Assembly: GCF_003063265.1 (NCBI RefSeq)
Contig: NZ_NERU01000001.1
Coordinates: forward strand, 186,001 to 250,000
Length of the DNA: 64,000 nucleotides
Source: Limnohabitans sp. WS1
GTDB taxonomy: Bacteria > Pseudomonadota > Gammaproteobacteria > Burkholderiales > Burkholderiaceae_C
Direction: 5' to 3'
Part shown: piece by piece, positions 20,039 through 29,648 of the stretch
Numbering within the stretch: the stretch's first letter is position 1
Layout of the letters: each line of letters starts with the position of its first letter
Notes under the pieces: model-generated
Databases searched by the model: none
Told to the model about the DNA's origin: nothing
The model's input: only the letters and a program-made list of their open reading frames with translations
Made by a program: the position numbers and the translations under genes

Positions 20039-21465
20039 AACACGCCATCCGTAAAATTCATTTCATTGGCTTGGGCGGCTCGGGCATGAGCGGCATCGCC
20101 GAAGTGCTGTTCAATCTTGGCTACCAAATTTCTGGCTCAGATCTGGCCGACAGTGCGTCCTTGCGGCGCTTGGCTGGTTTGGGTATTCAAACCCATGTCG
20201 GACATGCGCCCGAAAACGTGAGCGATGCCGACGCCGTGGTCACCTCGACGGCTGTCAAGTCTGACAACCCGGAAGTATTGGCCGCCAAGGCACGGCATGT
20301 GCCCATCGTGCCCCGTGCAGTCATGTTGGCCGAATTGATGCGCATGAAGCAAGGGGTGGCCATCGCAGGTACACACGGCAAAACCACCACCACCAGCTTG
20401 GTGGCCAGTGTCTTGGCCGAGGCAGGCTTGGACCCCACTTATGTCATTGGCGGGCGCCTCAACAGTGCAGGCACCAACGCTAAATTGGGCACGGGTGACT
20501 ACATTGTGGTGGAAGCCGATGAGTCGGATGCCTCATTTTTGAACCTGCTGCCGGTCATGGCGGTGGTGACCAACATTGACGCTGACCATATGGAGACGTA
20601 CGGCCACGATCTGGCCCGCTTGAAGGGGGCCTTTGTTGAGTTCTTGCACCGCATGCCTTTTTATGGGACAGCGATTGTTTGCAGTGACGATCCAGGCGTG
20701 CGATCCATTGTTGACCAAATTGCTCGGCCGGTGACCACATACGGTTTGCAAGCCGGTGCGCAAGTGCGGGCTGTGGACGTGAGGGCCGAAAACGGCCAGA
20801 TGCATTTCACAGTCAAGCGGCAAAACGGCATCACTTTGCCGGATCTGCCCATCGTGCTGAATTTGCCCGGTGAGCACAACGTGCTCAATGCCTTGGCCGC
20901 TATTTCGGTGGCTGTGGAATTGGGTGTGGATGATGCTGCGGTGCAGCGTGCATTGACGCAATTCAAAGGGGTGGGTCGGCGCTTTCAGCGTTACGGCGAG
21001 GTGCCCACGGCCGATGGCCAAGGTCACTTCACCGTGATTGACGATTATGGTCATCACCCTGTCGAGATGGCAGCCACCCTGGCGGCCGCACGCGGGGCCT
21101 TTCCTGGTCGCAGGTTGGTGTTGGCCTTCCAGCCCCACCGATACAGCCGCACCCGCGACTGCTTTGAAGATTTTGTCAAAGTGATTGGCCACGGTTGCGA
21201 CAGCGTCTTGCTTTGTGAGGTGTACGCCGCTGGAGAAGCACCCATCGTGGCGGCCGATGGTCGCTCATTGGCCAGGGCACTGCGTGTGGCAGGAAAGGTC
21301 GAACCCGTCTTTGTGGACCAAGTCACCGACATGCCCCAGGCGGTCATGGACAATGCGCGCCCCGGCGATGTGCTCATTTGCATGGGGGCTGGCTCTATTG
21401 GTGCAGTCCCGGCTCAAGTGGTCGAGTGGGCGTCTTGCAGCGCGTCCAAAAAGGAGAAGTCATGA
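20035..21465 (+). CDS. murC: UDP-MurNAc:L-alanine ligase MurC
   Basis: 476 residues. First amino-acid ligase of the cytoplasmic peptidoglycan pathway. Seen: N-terminal [19 protein letters not shown]-loop [14 protein letters not shown] (about residue 112), [23 protein letters not shown], and the C-terminal [14 protein letters not shown] and [12 protein letters not shown]. Length is normal. Overlaps murG by ATGA and ddlB by ATGA. Confidence 0.97.
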   Translation: MKHAIRKIHFIGLGGSGMSGIAEVLFNLGYQISGSDLADSASLRRLAGLGIQTHVGHAPENVSDADAVVTSTAVKSDNPEVLAAKARHVPIVPRAVMLAELMRMKQGVAIAGTHGKTTTTSLVASVLAEAGLDPTYVIGGRLNSAGTNAKLGTGDYIVVEADESDASFLNLLPVMAVVTNIDADHMETYGHDLARLKGAFVEFLHRMPFYGTAIVCSDDPGVRSIVDQIARPVTTYGLQAGAQVRAVDVRAENGQMHFTVKRQNGITLPDLPIVLNLPGEHNVLNALAAISVAVELGVDDAAVQRALTQFKGVGRRFQRYGEVPTADGQGHFTVIDDYGHHPVEMAATLAAARGAFPGRRLVLAFQPHRYSRTRDCFEDFVKVIGHGCDSVLLCEVYAAGEAPIVAADGRSLARALRVAGKVEPVFVDQVTDMPQAVMDNARPGDVLICMGAGSIGAVPAQVVEWASCSASKKEKS

Positions 21466-22454
21466 CGGACCATGTCTTGCAAGTGGGTGATGTGTCTGCG
21501 CTGAACATGGGCAAAGTGGCCGTGTTGATGGGCGGGAATTCGGCCGAACGCGAAATTTCATTGATGTCGGGTCAAGGCGTGTTGAACGCTTTGCAGAGCG
21601 CTGGTGTCAATGCTCTGCCGTTTGATCCTGCCGAACGCGATTTGAGTGAGCTCAAGCGCGAGGGTTTTGACCGCTGTTTTATTGCCCTGCATGGACGCCA
21701 CGGTGAAGATGGCACGGTGCAAGGGGCGCTGGAATTGATGGGCATTCCCTATACCGGCTCAGGCGTGATGTCCTCCAGCATGGCCATGGACAAAGTCATG
21801 ACCAAACGTGTCTGGCTGGCCGAGGGCTTGCCCACGCCGCGTTACGTCTTGGTGAACAAAGCCGATGTTCACCTCACATCGGGGGCAGATTTGGTGGCCA
21901 AGCTGGGTTTGCCCATGATTGTCAAACCGGCGCGTGAAGGTTCATCCATCGGGGTGAGCAAAGTCAGTCATGTTGACCAAGTGCGGGCGGCCTTGTTGGC
22001 CGCGGCCGCATGCGACAAAGACATCCTTTGCGAACAGTGCATCGTGGGAGATGAGGTCACTTGTCCTGTGTTGGGCGAAGGTCGCAACGCCCGTGCTCTG
22101 CCTGTGATTCGCATCGTGGCACCTGATGGTGATTACGATTATCAGAACAAATATTTCACGGACGACACCCAATATCTTGTGCCCAGTGGATTGCCTGCTG
22201 AGGAAGAAGCCCAGATTGAAGCGTTGGTGATCAAGGCTTACCAGGTCTTGGGTTGCAGAGGCTGGGGCCGCATCGACGTCATGATCGATGCCAGCACACG
22301 CCAACCTTATTTGCTGGAAATCAACACCTCACCGGGCATGACCAGCCATTCTTTGGTGCCCATGTCGGCGCAAGCTGTGGGACTGGACTATCAGGCGTTG
22401 TGCTGTCAATTGTTGGCCAATGCGGCCATGGATGCTCAGGAGAGGGTGGCATGA
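21462..22454 (+). CDS. ddlB: D-alanine:D-alanine ligase
   Basis: 330 residues, ATP-grasp enzyme that makes the D-Ala-D-Ala used by MurF. Conserved: [59 protein letters not shown] and the metal/phosphate site [20 protein letters not shown] 21462 has AAGGAG 6 bases upstream. The first 14 residues precede the family core and may be a short lineage-specific tail. Overlaps murC and ftsQ. Confidence 0.96.
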   Translation: MTDHVLQVGDVSALNMGKVAVLMGGNSAEREISLMSGQGVLNALQSAGVNALPFDPAERDLSELKREGFDRCFIALHGRHGEDGTVQGALELMGIPYTGSGVMSSSMAMDKVMTKRVWLAEGLPTPRYVLVNKADVHLTSGADLVAKLGLPMIVKPAREGSSIGVSKVSHVDQVRAALLAAAACDKDILCEQCIVGDEVTCPVLGEGRNARALPVIRIVAPDGDYDYQNKYFTDDTQYLVPSGLPAEEEAQIEALVIKAYQVLGCRGWGRIDVMIDASTRQPYLLEINTSPGMTSHSLVPMSAQAVGLDYQALCCQLLANAAMDAQERVA

Positions 22455-23242
22455 AAAAAACGGCCCCCATGCCCATCGACATCCGGCTCATGAACATGGC
22501 TTCAGCGTTGTTGCTGGTCGTGGTGCTGAGCCTTTTGTTGGGCAGTGGGTTGTGGTGGTTGCTCAGGCATCCGATGTTTGCGATACAAGCCATTGCGGTT
22601 CATGGAGAGGTTTCGCGCAACAACGCGGTGACCTTGCAGAACCATGTCATGCCGCAACTGAAAGGGAATTTCTTCACCATCAACTTGGATGAAACACGGG
22701 ACATTTTTCAGTCCGTCCCTTGGGTGCGTGTGGCGGTGGTACACCGGGATTTCCCAAATCGATTGCGCACCGTTTTGCAAGAGCACCATGCCTTGGCATT
22801 GTGGGGTGAAGAGGGGACCAGCACTTTGCTCAATGAACAAGGGCAAGTGTTCGAGGCCAATATTGAGGACCTGGATGTCGACAAATTGCCTCGACTGAAG
22901 GGACCGGACGCTCAATCGATGACAGTCGCACGCATGTTCAATGTCTTGCGTCCGCAGTTCGCAGCAGTGGATATGGAAATTGACCAGCTGGAACTGACGC
23001 CCAGGGGCGGCTGGCGGGTTTTGACCCAGTACGGGGCTTTCATTGAGCTGGGTCGGGGTACGGAGAAGGAGTTGGTGGCAAGGTTGAATCTTTTCTTCAA
23101 AACCTTGTCCCAAGTGACATCTCGTTATGACCGAACTGTCACGGCATTGGCTGGGGCAGATTTGCGTCACAAGGATGGTTATGCGCTGCGTTTGAGAGGC
23201 GTCAGTACCTTGGAAACAGACATCAACAATAAGAAACCATGA
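22451..23242 (+). CDS. ftsQ: Cell division protein FtsQ
   Basis: 263 residues: short cytoplasmic tail, one transmembrane helix (about residues 17-40), then a POTRA domain ([19 protein letters not shown]) and the beta domain. FtsQ scaffolds FtsB and FtsL in the divisome. ATG 22451 overlaps the ddlB stop by four bases, and [15 protein letters not shown] is the Burkholderiales-type N-terminus. 39 bp separate it from ftsA. Confidence 0.95.
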   Translation: MKKTAPMPIDIRLMNMASALLLVVVLSLLLGSGLWWLLRHPMFAIQAIAVHGEVSRNNAVTLQNHVMPQLKGNFFTINLDETRDIFQSVPWVRVAVVHRDFPNRLRTVLQEHHALALWGEEGTSTLLNEQGQVFEANIEDLDVDKLPRLKGPDAQSMTVARMFNVLRPQFAAVDMEIDQLELTPRGGWRVLTQYGAFIELGRGTEKELVARLNLFFKTLSQVTSRYDRTVTALAGADLRHKDGYALRLRGVSTLETDINNKKP

Positions 23243-23281
23243 GCAATCAGGTTCGCAAACACAACGGAAACGGTGGTTGAA

Positions 23282-24511
23282 ATGGCAAAAGAGTACAAAG
23301 ACTTGGTGATCGGCTTGGACATTGGCACATCCAAGGTCATGGCTGTGGTGGCCGAAGTGTTGCCAGATGGTTCATTGAAAATTGCTGGCTTGGGCATTGC
23401 ACCTGGCAATGGACTCAAGCGTGGGGTGGTTGTGAACATCGATGCCACCGTGCAAAGCATCCAACAAGCCTTGAAAGAGGCTGAGCTGATGGCCGACTGC
23501 AAAATTGTGCATGTCAATTGCGGCATCACGGGCAGTCACATCCGTGGCTTGAACTCCAGTGGCATGGTGGCCATCAAGGACAAAGAAGTGACTCAGGCCG
23601 ATGTCGCTCGCGTCATGGAAACTGCGCGAGCCATCAACATCTCCTCTGATCAACGTTTGCTCCTCGTGGCACCACAAGAATTTGTGATCGATGGCCAAGA
23701 AGTCAAAGAACCCATAGGCATGAGCGGCATGCGCCTGGAGGCGAAGGTGCACATTGTCACGGGGGCACAAAGCGCTGCTGAAAACATCATCAAATGTGTG
23801 CGACGCTGTGGCCTGGAGGTGGATCAGCTGTTGCTCAACCCCCAGTCGTCGAGTTTGGCCGTGTTGTCTGAAGATGAGCGCGAACTCGGTGTGGTGTGTG
23901 TGGACATTGGTGCAGGCACCACAGATGTAGCCATTTTTTCAAATGGCTCGATTCGCCACACGGCCGTGATTCCCATTGCGGGTGACTTGATCACCAGCGA
24001 CATCGCCATGGCCTTGCGTACCCCCACAAAAGACGCTGAAGACATCAAGGTAGAAAGCGGCTACGCCAAGCAGTTGTTGGCCGATCCGCAAGCCCAAGTC
24101 GAAGTGCCTGGTTTGGGTGATCGGGGCCCCCGTATGCTGAGCAAACAAGCCCTGGCTGGTGTGATTGAGCCGCGCATTGAAGAGATCTTCTCTTTGGTGC
24201 ATCAGGTCATCCGGGAGTCGGGTTATGAAGAAGTGCTGTCCTCCGGCATTGTGCTGACAGGCGGCAGTGCGGTCATGCCGGGCATGGTTGAGTTGGGTGA
24301 AGACATTTTTCTTAAACCTGTCCGCCGTGGCTTGCCCAAGTATTCGGGCGGCTTGGCCGACATGGTCAGTCAACCCCGGGCGGCTACGGTGATGGGCCTG
24401 CTCGAAGAGGCACGCCTTGCTCGCTTGCGTGGCTACAAGGTGACACAAAAGAAGAGTTCAGTGAACAATGCTTTTGGTCGTTTCAAAGACTTTATTGTGG
24501 GGAACTTTTGA
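23282..24511 (+). CDS. ftsA: Cell division protein FtsA
   Basis: 409 residues, actin-like ATPase that tethers FtsZ to the membrane. Phosphate loop GLDIGTSKVMAVVAE, SHS2/1C domain, VVCVDIGAGTTDVAIFSNG, LTGGSAVMPG, and a C-terminal amphipathic membrane-targeting helix (NAFGRFKDFIVGNF). ATG 23282 (MAKEYKDLVIG) is preferred over a GTG three codons upstream. Its stop overlaps the ATG of a 44-codon ORF. Confidence 0.97.
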   Translation: MAKEYKDLVIGLDIGTSKVMAVVAEVLPDGSLKIAGLGIAPGNGLKRGVVVNIDATVQSIQQALKEAELMADCKIVHVNCGITGSHIRGLNSSGMVAIKDKEVTQADVARVMETARAINISSDQRLLLVAPQEFVIDGQEVKEPIGMSGMRLEAKVHIVTGAQSAAENIIKCVRRCGLEVDQLLLNPQSSSLAVLSEDERELGVVCVDIGAGTTDVAIFSNGSIRHTAVIPIAGDLITSDIAMALRTPTKDAEDIKVESGYAKQLLADPQAQVEVPGLGDRGPRMLSKQALAGVIEPRIEEIFSLVHQVIRESGYEEVLSSGIVLTGGSAVMPGMVELGEDIFLKPVRRGLPKYSGGLADMVSQPRAATVMGLLEEARLARLRGYKVTQKKSSVNNAFGRFKDFIVGNF

Positions 24512-24645
24512 TGGAATGGAACAAAAAATTCCTGGCCCGACCCAGCCCACCCAACACAGACAGCAGTGAAGACATTGACTTCTGGCAAAAATTTTTTCAC
24601 CGATCCAGACAACTTCAGAAATTCAGATTTAGGATATCACCATGA
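24511..24645 (+). CDS. Candidate 44-residue microprotein between ftsA and ftsZ
   Basis: Unrecognised. The ATG at 24511 overlaps the ftsA stop (TGATG) and its TGA at 24643-24645 overlaps the ftsZ ATG (ATGA), so it exactly fills the gap in frame for coupled translation. GGGGA lies about 8 bases upstream of the ATG. The product begins MEWNKKFLARPSPPNTDSSE, then has an acidic-aromatic DIDFWQKFFH and a very basic tail (RSRQLQKFRFRISP), compatible with a membrane- or RNA-binding peptide. The first 30 codons look like local codon use; the last dozen contain rare AGA, AGG and ATA. A leader that merely happens to be open is a real alternative. Confidence 0.4.
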   Translation: MEWNKKFLARPSPPNTDSSEDIDFWQKFFHRSRQLQKFRFRISP

Positions 24646-25859
24646 CCATTGAAATGATCCAAACCGAAGAGTTCAACCAAGGCACCCAGATCAAAGTGAT
24701 CGGGGTTGGCGGAGGTGGCGGCAACGCTGTTGAACACATGATTGAGCGTCAGGTTCAAGGCGTTGAATTCATCTGCGCCAACACCGATGCACAAGCCTTG
24801 GCCCGCAGTGCGGCGCATCGTTTCATTCAATTGGGACAAACGGGTCTGGGTGCAGGCAGCAAGCCAGACAAAGGCCGTGAAGCCGCCTTGGCTGCTGAGG
24901 CCGATATTCGCAGCGCCATTGAAGGTGCGCACATGTTGTTCATCACGGCCGGCATGGGCGGAGGCACCGGCACCGGTGCTGCCCCTGTGATTGCCCGAAT
25001 TGCCAAAGAAATGGGCATTTTGACTGTGGGTGTGGTGACCAAGCCCTTCGATTTTGAAGGCAACCGCCGCATGAGCAATGCCGACCAAGGCATGCTCGAA
25101 CTGGAAGCCTGCGTTGACTCATTGATCGTGGTGCTCAACGAGAAACTGCTCGAATTGCCCGGTGGCGATGACATGACGCAGGACGAAGCCTTCGCTCACG
25201 CCAACGACGTGCTCAAAAATGCGGTGGGCGGCATTGCTGAAATCATCAATGTCCCGGGCCATGTGAACGTCGACTTCGAAGACGTGCGCACCGTGATGGG
25301 CGAACCCGGCAAGGCCATGATGGGCACAGCAGCCGCCAGCGGCCCCGACCGTGCACGCATTGCCGCCGAGCAAGCTGTGGCTTGCCCCCTGCTTGAAGGT
25401 GTCGACCTCAAAGGTGCTCGAGGTGTTTTGGTGCTGATCAGCGCCGCCAAAGGCTCCTTGAAGTTGGCCGAATCCAAGCAGGCCATGAACACCATTCGTG
25501 CCTGTGCCTCCGAAGACGCCCATGTGATTTATGGCACGGCCTACGACGAAAGCTTGGGCAATGACATCCGTGTGACCGTGGTCGCGACCGGTTTGTCACG
25601 CAAAGCTGCGGCACGTCCGATCCTTGAAGTGATTCATACGGGCAACGGTGCCGACACGACTGTTTTCGCGCGAGGTGTTCAGGATGTGGTGGTGCCCACC
25701 ATGCGAGCCCCCGCCAGCACAGGCAGTGGCAGTGGCATGAGCACACCTGCCGTGTGGCGCAACAGCCGCACCACCGCCGCAGCCCGCGTGGATGGCATGG
25801 TCAATGCCGGTATGGACGACATTGAGATTCCGGCGTTCTTGCGCAAACAAGCCGATTGA
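24642..25859 (+). CDS. ftsZ: Cell division protein FtsZ
   Basis: 405 residues. Tubulin-like GTPase that forms the Z-ring. IKVIGVGGGGGNAVEHM, tubulin signature GGGTGTGAAPV (about residue 106), NADQGMLELEACVDS and NVDFEDVRTVM; after a short linker, the conserved C-terminal tail DDIEIPAFLRKQAD binds FtsA and ZipA. AGGA lies 8 bases before the ATG. Last division gene before the terminator. Confidence 0.98.
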   Translation: MTIEMIQTEEFNQGTQIKVIGVGGGGGNAVEHMIERQVQGVEFICANTDAQALARSAAHRFIQLGQTGLGAGSKPDKGREAALAAEADIRSAIEGAHMLFITAGMGGGTGTGAAPVIARIAKEMGILTVGVVTKPFDFEGNRRMSNADQGMLELEACVDSLIVVLNEKLLELPGGDDMTQDEAFAHANDVLKNAVGGIAEIINVPGHVNVDFEDVRTVMGEPGKAMMGTAAASGPDRARIAAEQAVACPLLEGVDLKGARGVLVLISAAKGSLKLAESKQAMNTIRACASEDAHVIYGTAYDESLGNDIRVTVVATGLSRKAAARPILEVIHTGNGADTTVFARGVQDVVVPTMRAPASTGSGSGMSTPAVWRNSRTTAAARVDGMVNAGMDDIEIPAFLRKQAD

Positions 25860-25890
25860 ACAGCGCACCGCCCCTTCATTGCCATCCTTC

Positions 25891-25926
25891 AAGGGCTGAC
25901 GGTCGTGACCGCTCGGCCCTTTTTTC
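25891..25926 (+). terminator. Terminator after ftsZ
   Basis: A two-tier hairpin: outer arms AAGGGC and GCCCTT, inner arms CGGTC and GACCG, followed by a T run at 25921-25926. It closes the dcw transcript before lpxC. Confidence 0.85.
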
Positions 25927-26032
25927 TGTGCTTGGGTCAGGGCGGACAGCATGGCATGACTCTTGTGAGAATGGAAGTTGGGCCAGCCTCGGGGCGCAAG
26001 GCAAACCCTGTCAGCACAGCGTCTATGTCAGC

Positions 26033-26048
26033 GAATTAAAATGCTTTC
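26033..26048 (+). promoter_or_regulatory. -10 box adjoining the lpxC start
   Basis: TAAAAT at 26037-26042 ends six bases before the lpxC ATG, which would put +1 on the A of ATG. No Shine-Dalgarno sequence is present. The -35 region is weak. Confidence 0.4.
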
Positions 26049-26972
26049 ATGCTTGCTCAACGCACCCTCAAAACCCTCACCCAGGCCGTTGGCGTGGGTT
26101 TGCACAGTGGCCAACGTGTCGAATTGACGCTGCGGCCAGCCGCACCCGACACAGGCATCGTGTTCAGGCGTGTGGACTTGCCTGAGCCGGTGGACATTCC
26201 TGTGAGGGCCGAGTCGGTGACCGACACCCGTCTGGCCTCCACCATCTCGGTCGGGCAAGCCAAGGTGTTCACGGTGGAGCACCTCATGTCGGCCTGCGCA
26301 GGCTTGGGCATTGACAACTTGTATGTCGACATCACCGCCGAAGAGGTGCCCATTTTGGACGGATCGGCCTCGTCGTTTGTGTTTTTGCTGCAAAGCGCGG
26401 GCATCGTCGAGCAAAACGCGCCCAAGCGCTTTTTGCGCGTGCTCAAAACCGTGCAGGTCAGCGAAGGCGAGGGCAACAACATCAAGTGGGCCAAGCTCGA
26501 ACCCTTTCACGGCTACAAACTCAGCTTCGAAATCGACTTTCGCCACCCTGCTGTTGACTCGACCGGGCAGCAGGTGGTGTTCGACATGTCCGAGGGCGTG
26601 TATTCGCGTGACATTGCCCGGGCCCGCACCTTTGGCTTTACCAAAGACGTGGAAATGATGCGTGCCAATGGCCTGGCGCTTGGCGGAGGCTTGGACAACG
26701 CCATCGTCATGGACGACTACAAGGTGCTGAACGCCGACGGCCTGCGTTACGACGACGAGTTTGTGAAGCACAAAATCCTCGACGCCATGGGCGACCTGTA
26801 CATCGTGGGCAAACCCCTGCTGGCCGCCTACAGCGCCTTTCGCTCGGGCCACGCCATGAACAACCAGCTGCTGCGAGCACTGCTGGCCCAACCCGACGCC
26901 TATGAGATCGTGACGTTTGACAGAGCCAGTCAAGCACCCAAAGGTTTTGCCGCTTTGCAGCCTGCTTGGTAA
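26049..26972 (+). CDS. lpxC: UDP-3-O-acyl-GlcNAc deacetylase LpxC
   Basis: 307 residues. Zinc enzyme for the committed step of lipid A synthesis. Zinc ligands and catalysis: EHLMSA (about residue 76), HKILDAMGD (about 239) and [14 protein letters not shown] near the end; N-terminus [21 protein letters not shown] is canonical. It follows ftsZ, the classic position at the end of the dcw region, but behind a terminator, so it has its own promoter. Confidence 0.97.
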   Translation: MLAQRTLKTLTQAVGVGLHSGQRVELTLRPAAPDTGIVFRRVDLPEPVDIPVRAESVTDTRLASTISVGQAKVFTVEHLMSACAGLGIDNLYVDITAEEVPILDGSASSFVFLLQSAGIVEQNAPKRFLRVLKTVQVSEGEGNNIKWAKLEPFHGYKLSFEIDFRHPAVDSTGQQVVFDMSEGVYSRDIARARTFGFTKDVEMMRANGLALGGGLDNAIVMDDYKVLNADGLRYDDEFVKHKILDAMGDLYIVGKPLLAAYSAFRSGHAMNNQLLRALLAQPDAYEIVTFDRASQAPKGFAALQPAW

Positions 26973-27015
26973 GGCTCTGGCCCATGGTTTTGACGGCCAT
27001 GTGTGTATTGATTTT

Positions 27016-27041
27016 GTAGGAGCCCACCCTGAGGGCGATGG
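27016..27041 (+). repeat. Single REP-like palindrome
   Basis: GTAGGAGC head, then an imperfect hairpin (CCACCCTGAGGGCGATGG). Same head and GCGAT tail as the other REP-like units in the window; best matched by the copy at 48.2 kb. Confidence 0.6.
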
Positions 27042-27125
27042 CACGCGCACCACCTATTGATCCGGCCCTGAGAAGTTTGAAGTGGAAGGCTTGCCTTGGG
27101 GACAGTGATCAACGATGGGGGATTT

Positions 27126-27218
27126 GTGGGAGCCCCGCCCTCGGGGCGATGGGTGGTGGTCTACGAGGCACTATCGCGGCGAGGGCGCCGCTCCCACAAA
27201 GAAAGCGTTCATGCAAAC
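27126..27218 (-). repeat. REP-like pair (BIME-type), isolated copy
   Basis: Two inverted units share the GTGGGAGC head: one reads inward from 27126 with a CCCCGCCCTCGGGGCGAT hairpin, the other outward, ending at 27197 with GCGGCGAGGGCGCCGC. It is the reverse complement of a unit of the 50.4-kb array, including the flank GTTCATGCAAAC. Together with the copy at 27016 it occupies most of the 332-bp gap between lpxC and the transporter gene; I see no gene there. Confidence 0.75.
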
Positions 27219-27304
27219 TTCATCGGGCCGGATCAATAGGCACGCCATGGCCCCTGTCACGGGTGAATCAGGAGGCAAAGAGGCCTTGGGATAACATGGT
27301 CTGC

Positions 27305-28189
27305 ATGACCCTCAGCCGACAACAAATCACATTGCTCGTCACATTGACGCTGGTCTGGGGCTTCAACTGGCCCATGCTCAAACTGGGGGTGAGCTATTTT
27401 CCACCGCTCTCGTTTCGCAGTTTGAGCATGTGGATGGGCTTGCCGTTTTTGGCGCTGGTGCTGTACGTCAAAAAAATTCCCTTCAAGATCCCGCAATCTG
27501 ACTGGCGAGAGCTGTTCATCTTGGCTGCGACCAACATGCTCATTTGGCATGTGCTCATCATTTTGGCCGTGCAAAATCTGTCGAGTGGGCGGGCGGCCAT
27601 CTTGGGTTACACCATGCCGATTTTTTCGGCCCTGATTGGCGTGGCCGCCTACGGCGCGGTGCTCAAGTGGCGCGGTTGGTTGGGCTTGGCGGCGGCCTTG
27701 CTGGGCGTCATGCTTTTGATGTGGCATGAGTTCAGCACCATCGCGGGCAAACCGTTGGGTGTGGCCCTGGGTCTGGTGGCCGCAGCTTTTTGGGGTTTGG
27801 GCACGCAACAAATTCGGCACACCCGCATTCAGGTACCTACTCTGACCATCGTGTTCTGGATGACCTGCATGAGCACTTTGTTGATGAGTTTTTTGGCTTT
27901 TCTTTTTGAGCGTGACGCCTGGGGACCTCCCCCGTCTGTGACCTGGGTCTCGGTGGTGTACAACGCGTTTGGGGTGTTTGTGTTTGCCCAAGCTGCATGG
28001 TTGTCATTGGCCAGAAACTTGCCGCCCTTGGCCTCCACACTGAGTGTGATGTTCATCCCGGTACTGGGGGTTTTCAGCGGGGCTTATTTTTTAAACGAGG
28101 TCTTGCACTGGCAGGACTGGGCGGCCATTGTGTTGATTGTGGTGGCCATTGCCTCTGTGTTGTGGCCCAGCCGCACGCCCCAGCCTTGA
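27305..28189 (+). CDS. EamA/DMT-family transporter
   Basis: About 294 residues with ten predicted helices in two EamA repeats (LVWGFNWPMLKLG at the first helix, GLVAAAFWGLGTQQIR at the start of the second repeat). The drug/metabolite transporter superfamily includes amino-acid and metabolite exporters; substrate unknown. Start: ATG 27305 (MTLSRQQITLL) has TAACAT seven bases upstream, a possible leaderless arrangement; ATG 27296 is the alternative. The amidase gene starts within 15 bp downstream, suggesting co-transcription. Confidence 0.85.
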   Translation: MTLSRQQITLLVTLTLVWGFNWPMLKLGVSYFPPLSFRSLSMWMGLPFLALVLYVKKIPFKIPQSDWRELFILAATNMLIWHVLIILAVQNLSSGRAAILGYTMPIFSALIGVAAYGAVLKWRGWLGLAAALLGVMLLMWHEFSTIAGKPLGVALGLVAAAFWGLGTQQIRHTRIQVPTLTIVFWMTCMSTLLMSFLAFLFERDAWGPPPSVTWVSVVYNAFGVFVFAQAAWLSLARNLPPLASTLSVMFIPVLGVFSGAYFLNEVLHWQDWAAIVLIVVAIASVLWPSRTPQP

Positions 28190-28201
28190 GTCGTGAACAC
28201 C

Positions 28202-29521
28202 ATGCACACCGACCTGACCCTTTTGAGCGCTGCTGACTTGCACCAAGCCTATGCCTTGGGCCAGACCGACCCGGTGGCGGTGACACAAGCACATTTTGCA
28301 CGCATCGCGCAGCGCAACCCGAGGCTGCACGCCTTTGTCCATGTGTGCACCGAGCTGGCTTTGCAACAAGCCCAAGCCAGTGCCCAGCGTTGGGCCAAGG
28401 GCCTGCCGCTGGGGCCACTCGATGGGGTGCCTTTGGCCTTGAAGGACAACATCGATGTGGTCGGTATGCCTTGCACGGCAGGCACGGCGGCCTATGCACA
28501 GCGCTGGCCGCAGCAAGACGCGCCGGTGTACGTCAAGTTGCGTGATGCGGGCATGGTCTTGTTGGGCAAGCTCAACATGCACGAAGCCGCTTTGGGGGCC
28601 ACCACCGACAACCCCGTGTATGGCCGTTGCATCAACCCGCAGCGTGAGGGCTACACACCGGGCGGCTCCAGTGGGGGCTCTGCAGCCGCTGTGGCCGATC
28701 ATTTGTGCCCACTGGCCATGGGCACCGACACCATGGGCTCGGTGCGCATTCCCGCCGCTTATTGTGGTGTGTTTGGCTTGATTCCCACGCGTCAGCGCCT
28801 GGACATGCAAGGCATCGTTCCTTTGAGCCCCACACTCGATGTGGCCGGCCCGCTGGCCAGAACCGGGCGTGACTTGGCCGAGGCGGCCGCTCGCCTGTTG
28901 GGACTGAGCCGGGCACCCGAGACAAGCACCAACATTTGGCAGGGCTTGCGCGTGGGCATCTTGCCGCAAGCCTCAGAAGTCGAAATGGACGCAGCTGTCC
29001 ATCAGGCGTGGCAGAACACACAAGCGCGTTTGCAAGCCCGGGGTGCGCAATTGCGCACGCTGCAGTGGCCCGATTGGGTGCCCGCTGCCAGCCGCTTGCA
29101 CGCCTTGTTGATGAGCGAGTGGGAAGGGGCCGAGTACTGGATGGAGGCATTGGGTCCTGATCTGACGGGCCTGAGCCCTGGCTTGCAAAAAATGCTCAAC
29201 TACGGTGCCCGACTGAGCCCTGAAAAACGGGCCACCAGTCGGTCTGCCATTTTGGGCATGCGGGCGCAGGCCGGTGATTTGTGGGCTGATGTGGATATCC
29301 TGCTCTTGCCCACCACACCGCACACCAGCTTCGCCCACACCGAAGCCGCACCAGCCAGCCAGGCCGACTGGGCGTGTCTGGCCAACATCCTGGGGGCTCC
29401 CGCCTTGTCCTTTCCTTACCCTACAGACGGCTTGCCTGTGTCATGCCAATGGCTGGCCGCTCCGGGCCAAGACGAAAAGTTGTTGTCGCTGGCTTGCGCC
29501 ATGGACAGTTTTTGGGCCTGA
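28202..29521 (+). CDS. Amidase-signature family hydrolase
   Basis: 439 residues. The Ser-cisSer-Lys triad is complete: Lys in LALKDNIDVVGMPCTAGT (about residue 81), and the glycine-serine-rich GGSSGGSAAAVADHL followed by GTDTMGSVRIPAAYCG. Family members hydrolyse amides or serve as GatA or allophanate hydrolase. The length and absence of gatC/gatB neighbours argue for a stand-alone amidase; substrate not predictable. An in-frame GTG at 28193 is an alternative start. Faces the PrpD-family gene convergently, with 127 bp between stops. Confidence 0.85.
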   Translation: MHTDLTLLSAADLHQAYALGQTDPVAVTQAHFARIAQRNPRLHAFVHVCTELALQQAQASAQRWAKGLPLGPLDGVPLALKDNIDVVGMPCTAGTAAYAQRWPQQDAPVYVKLRDAGMVLLGKLNMHEAALGATTDNPVYGRCINPQREGYTPGGSSGGSAAAVADHLCPLAMGTDTMGSVRIPAAYCGVFGLIPTRQRLDMQGIVPLSPTLDVAGPLARTGRDLAEAAARLLGLSRAPETSTNIWQGLRVGILPQASEVEMDAAVHQAWQNTQARLQARGAQLRTLQWPDWVPAASRLHALLMSEWEGAEYWMEALGPDLTGLSPGLQKMLNYGARLSPEKRATSRSAILGMRAQAGDLWADVDILLLPTTPHTSFAHTEAAPASQADWACLANILGAPALSFPYPTDGLPVSCQWLAAPGQDEKLLSLACAMDSFWA

Positions 29522-29648
29522 AAAATCGCGTCAAAAAGCGCGCATGTGCTTTCGCTTTGTACGGCTGGATGACTTGCAGGGCAGGTGCCTACAGCGCCAT
29601 GTCCGGGTGATCGCAGGGTCTCCTGCGTTTTGCACAAACCCACCACGT

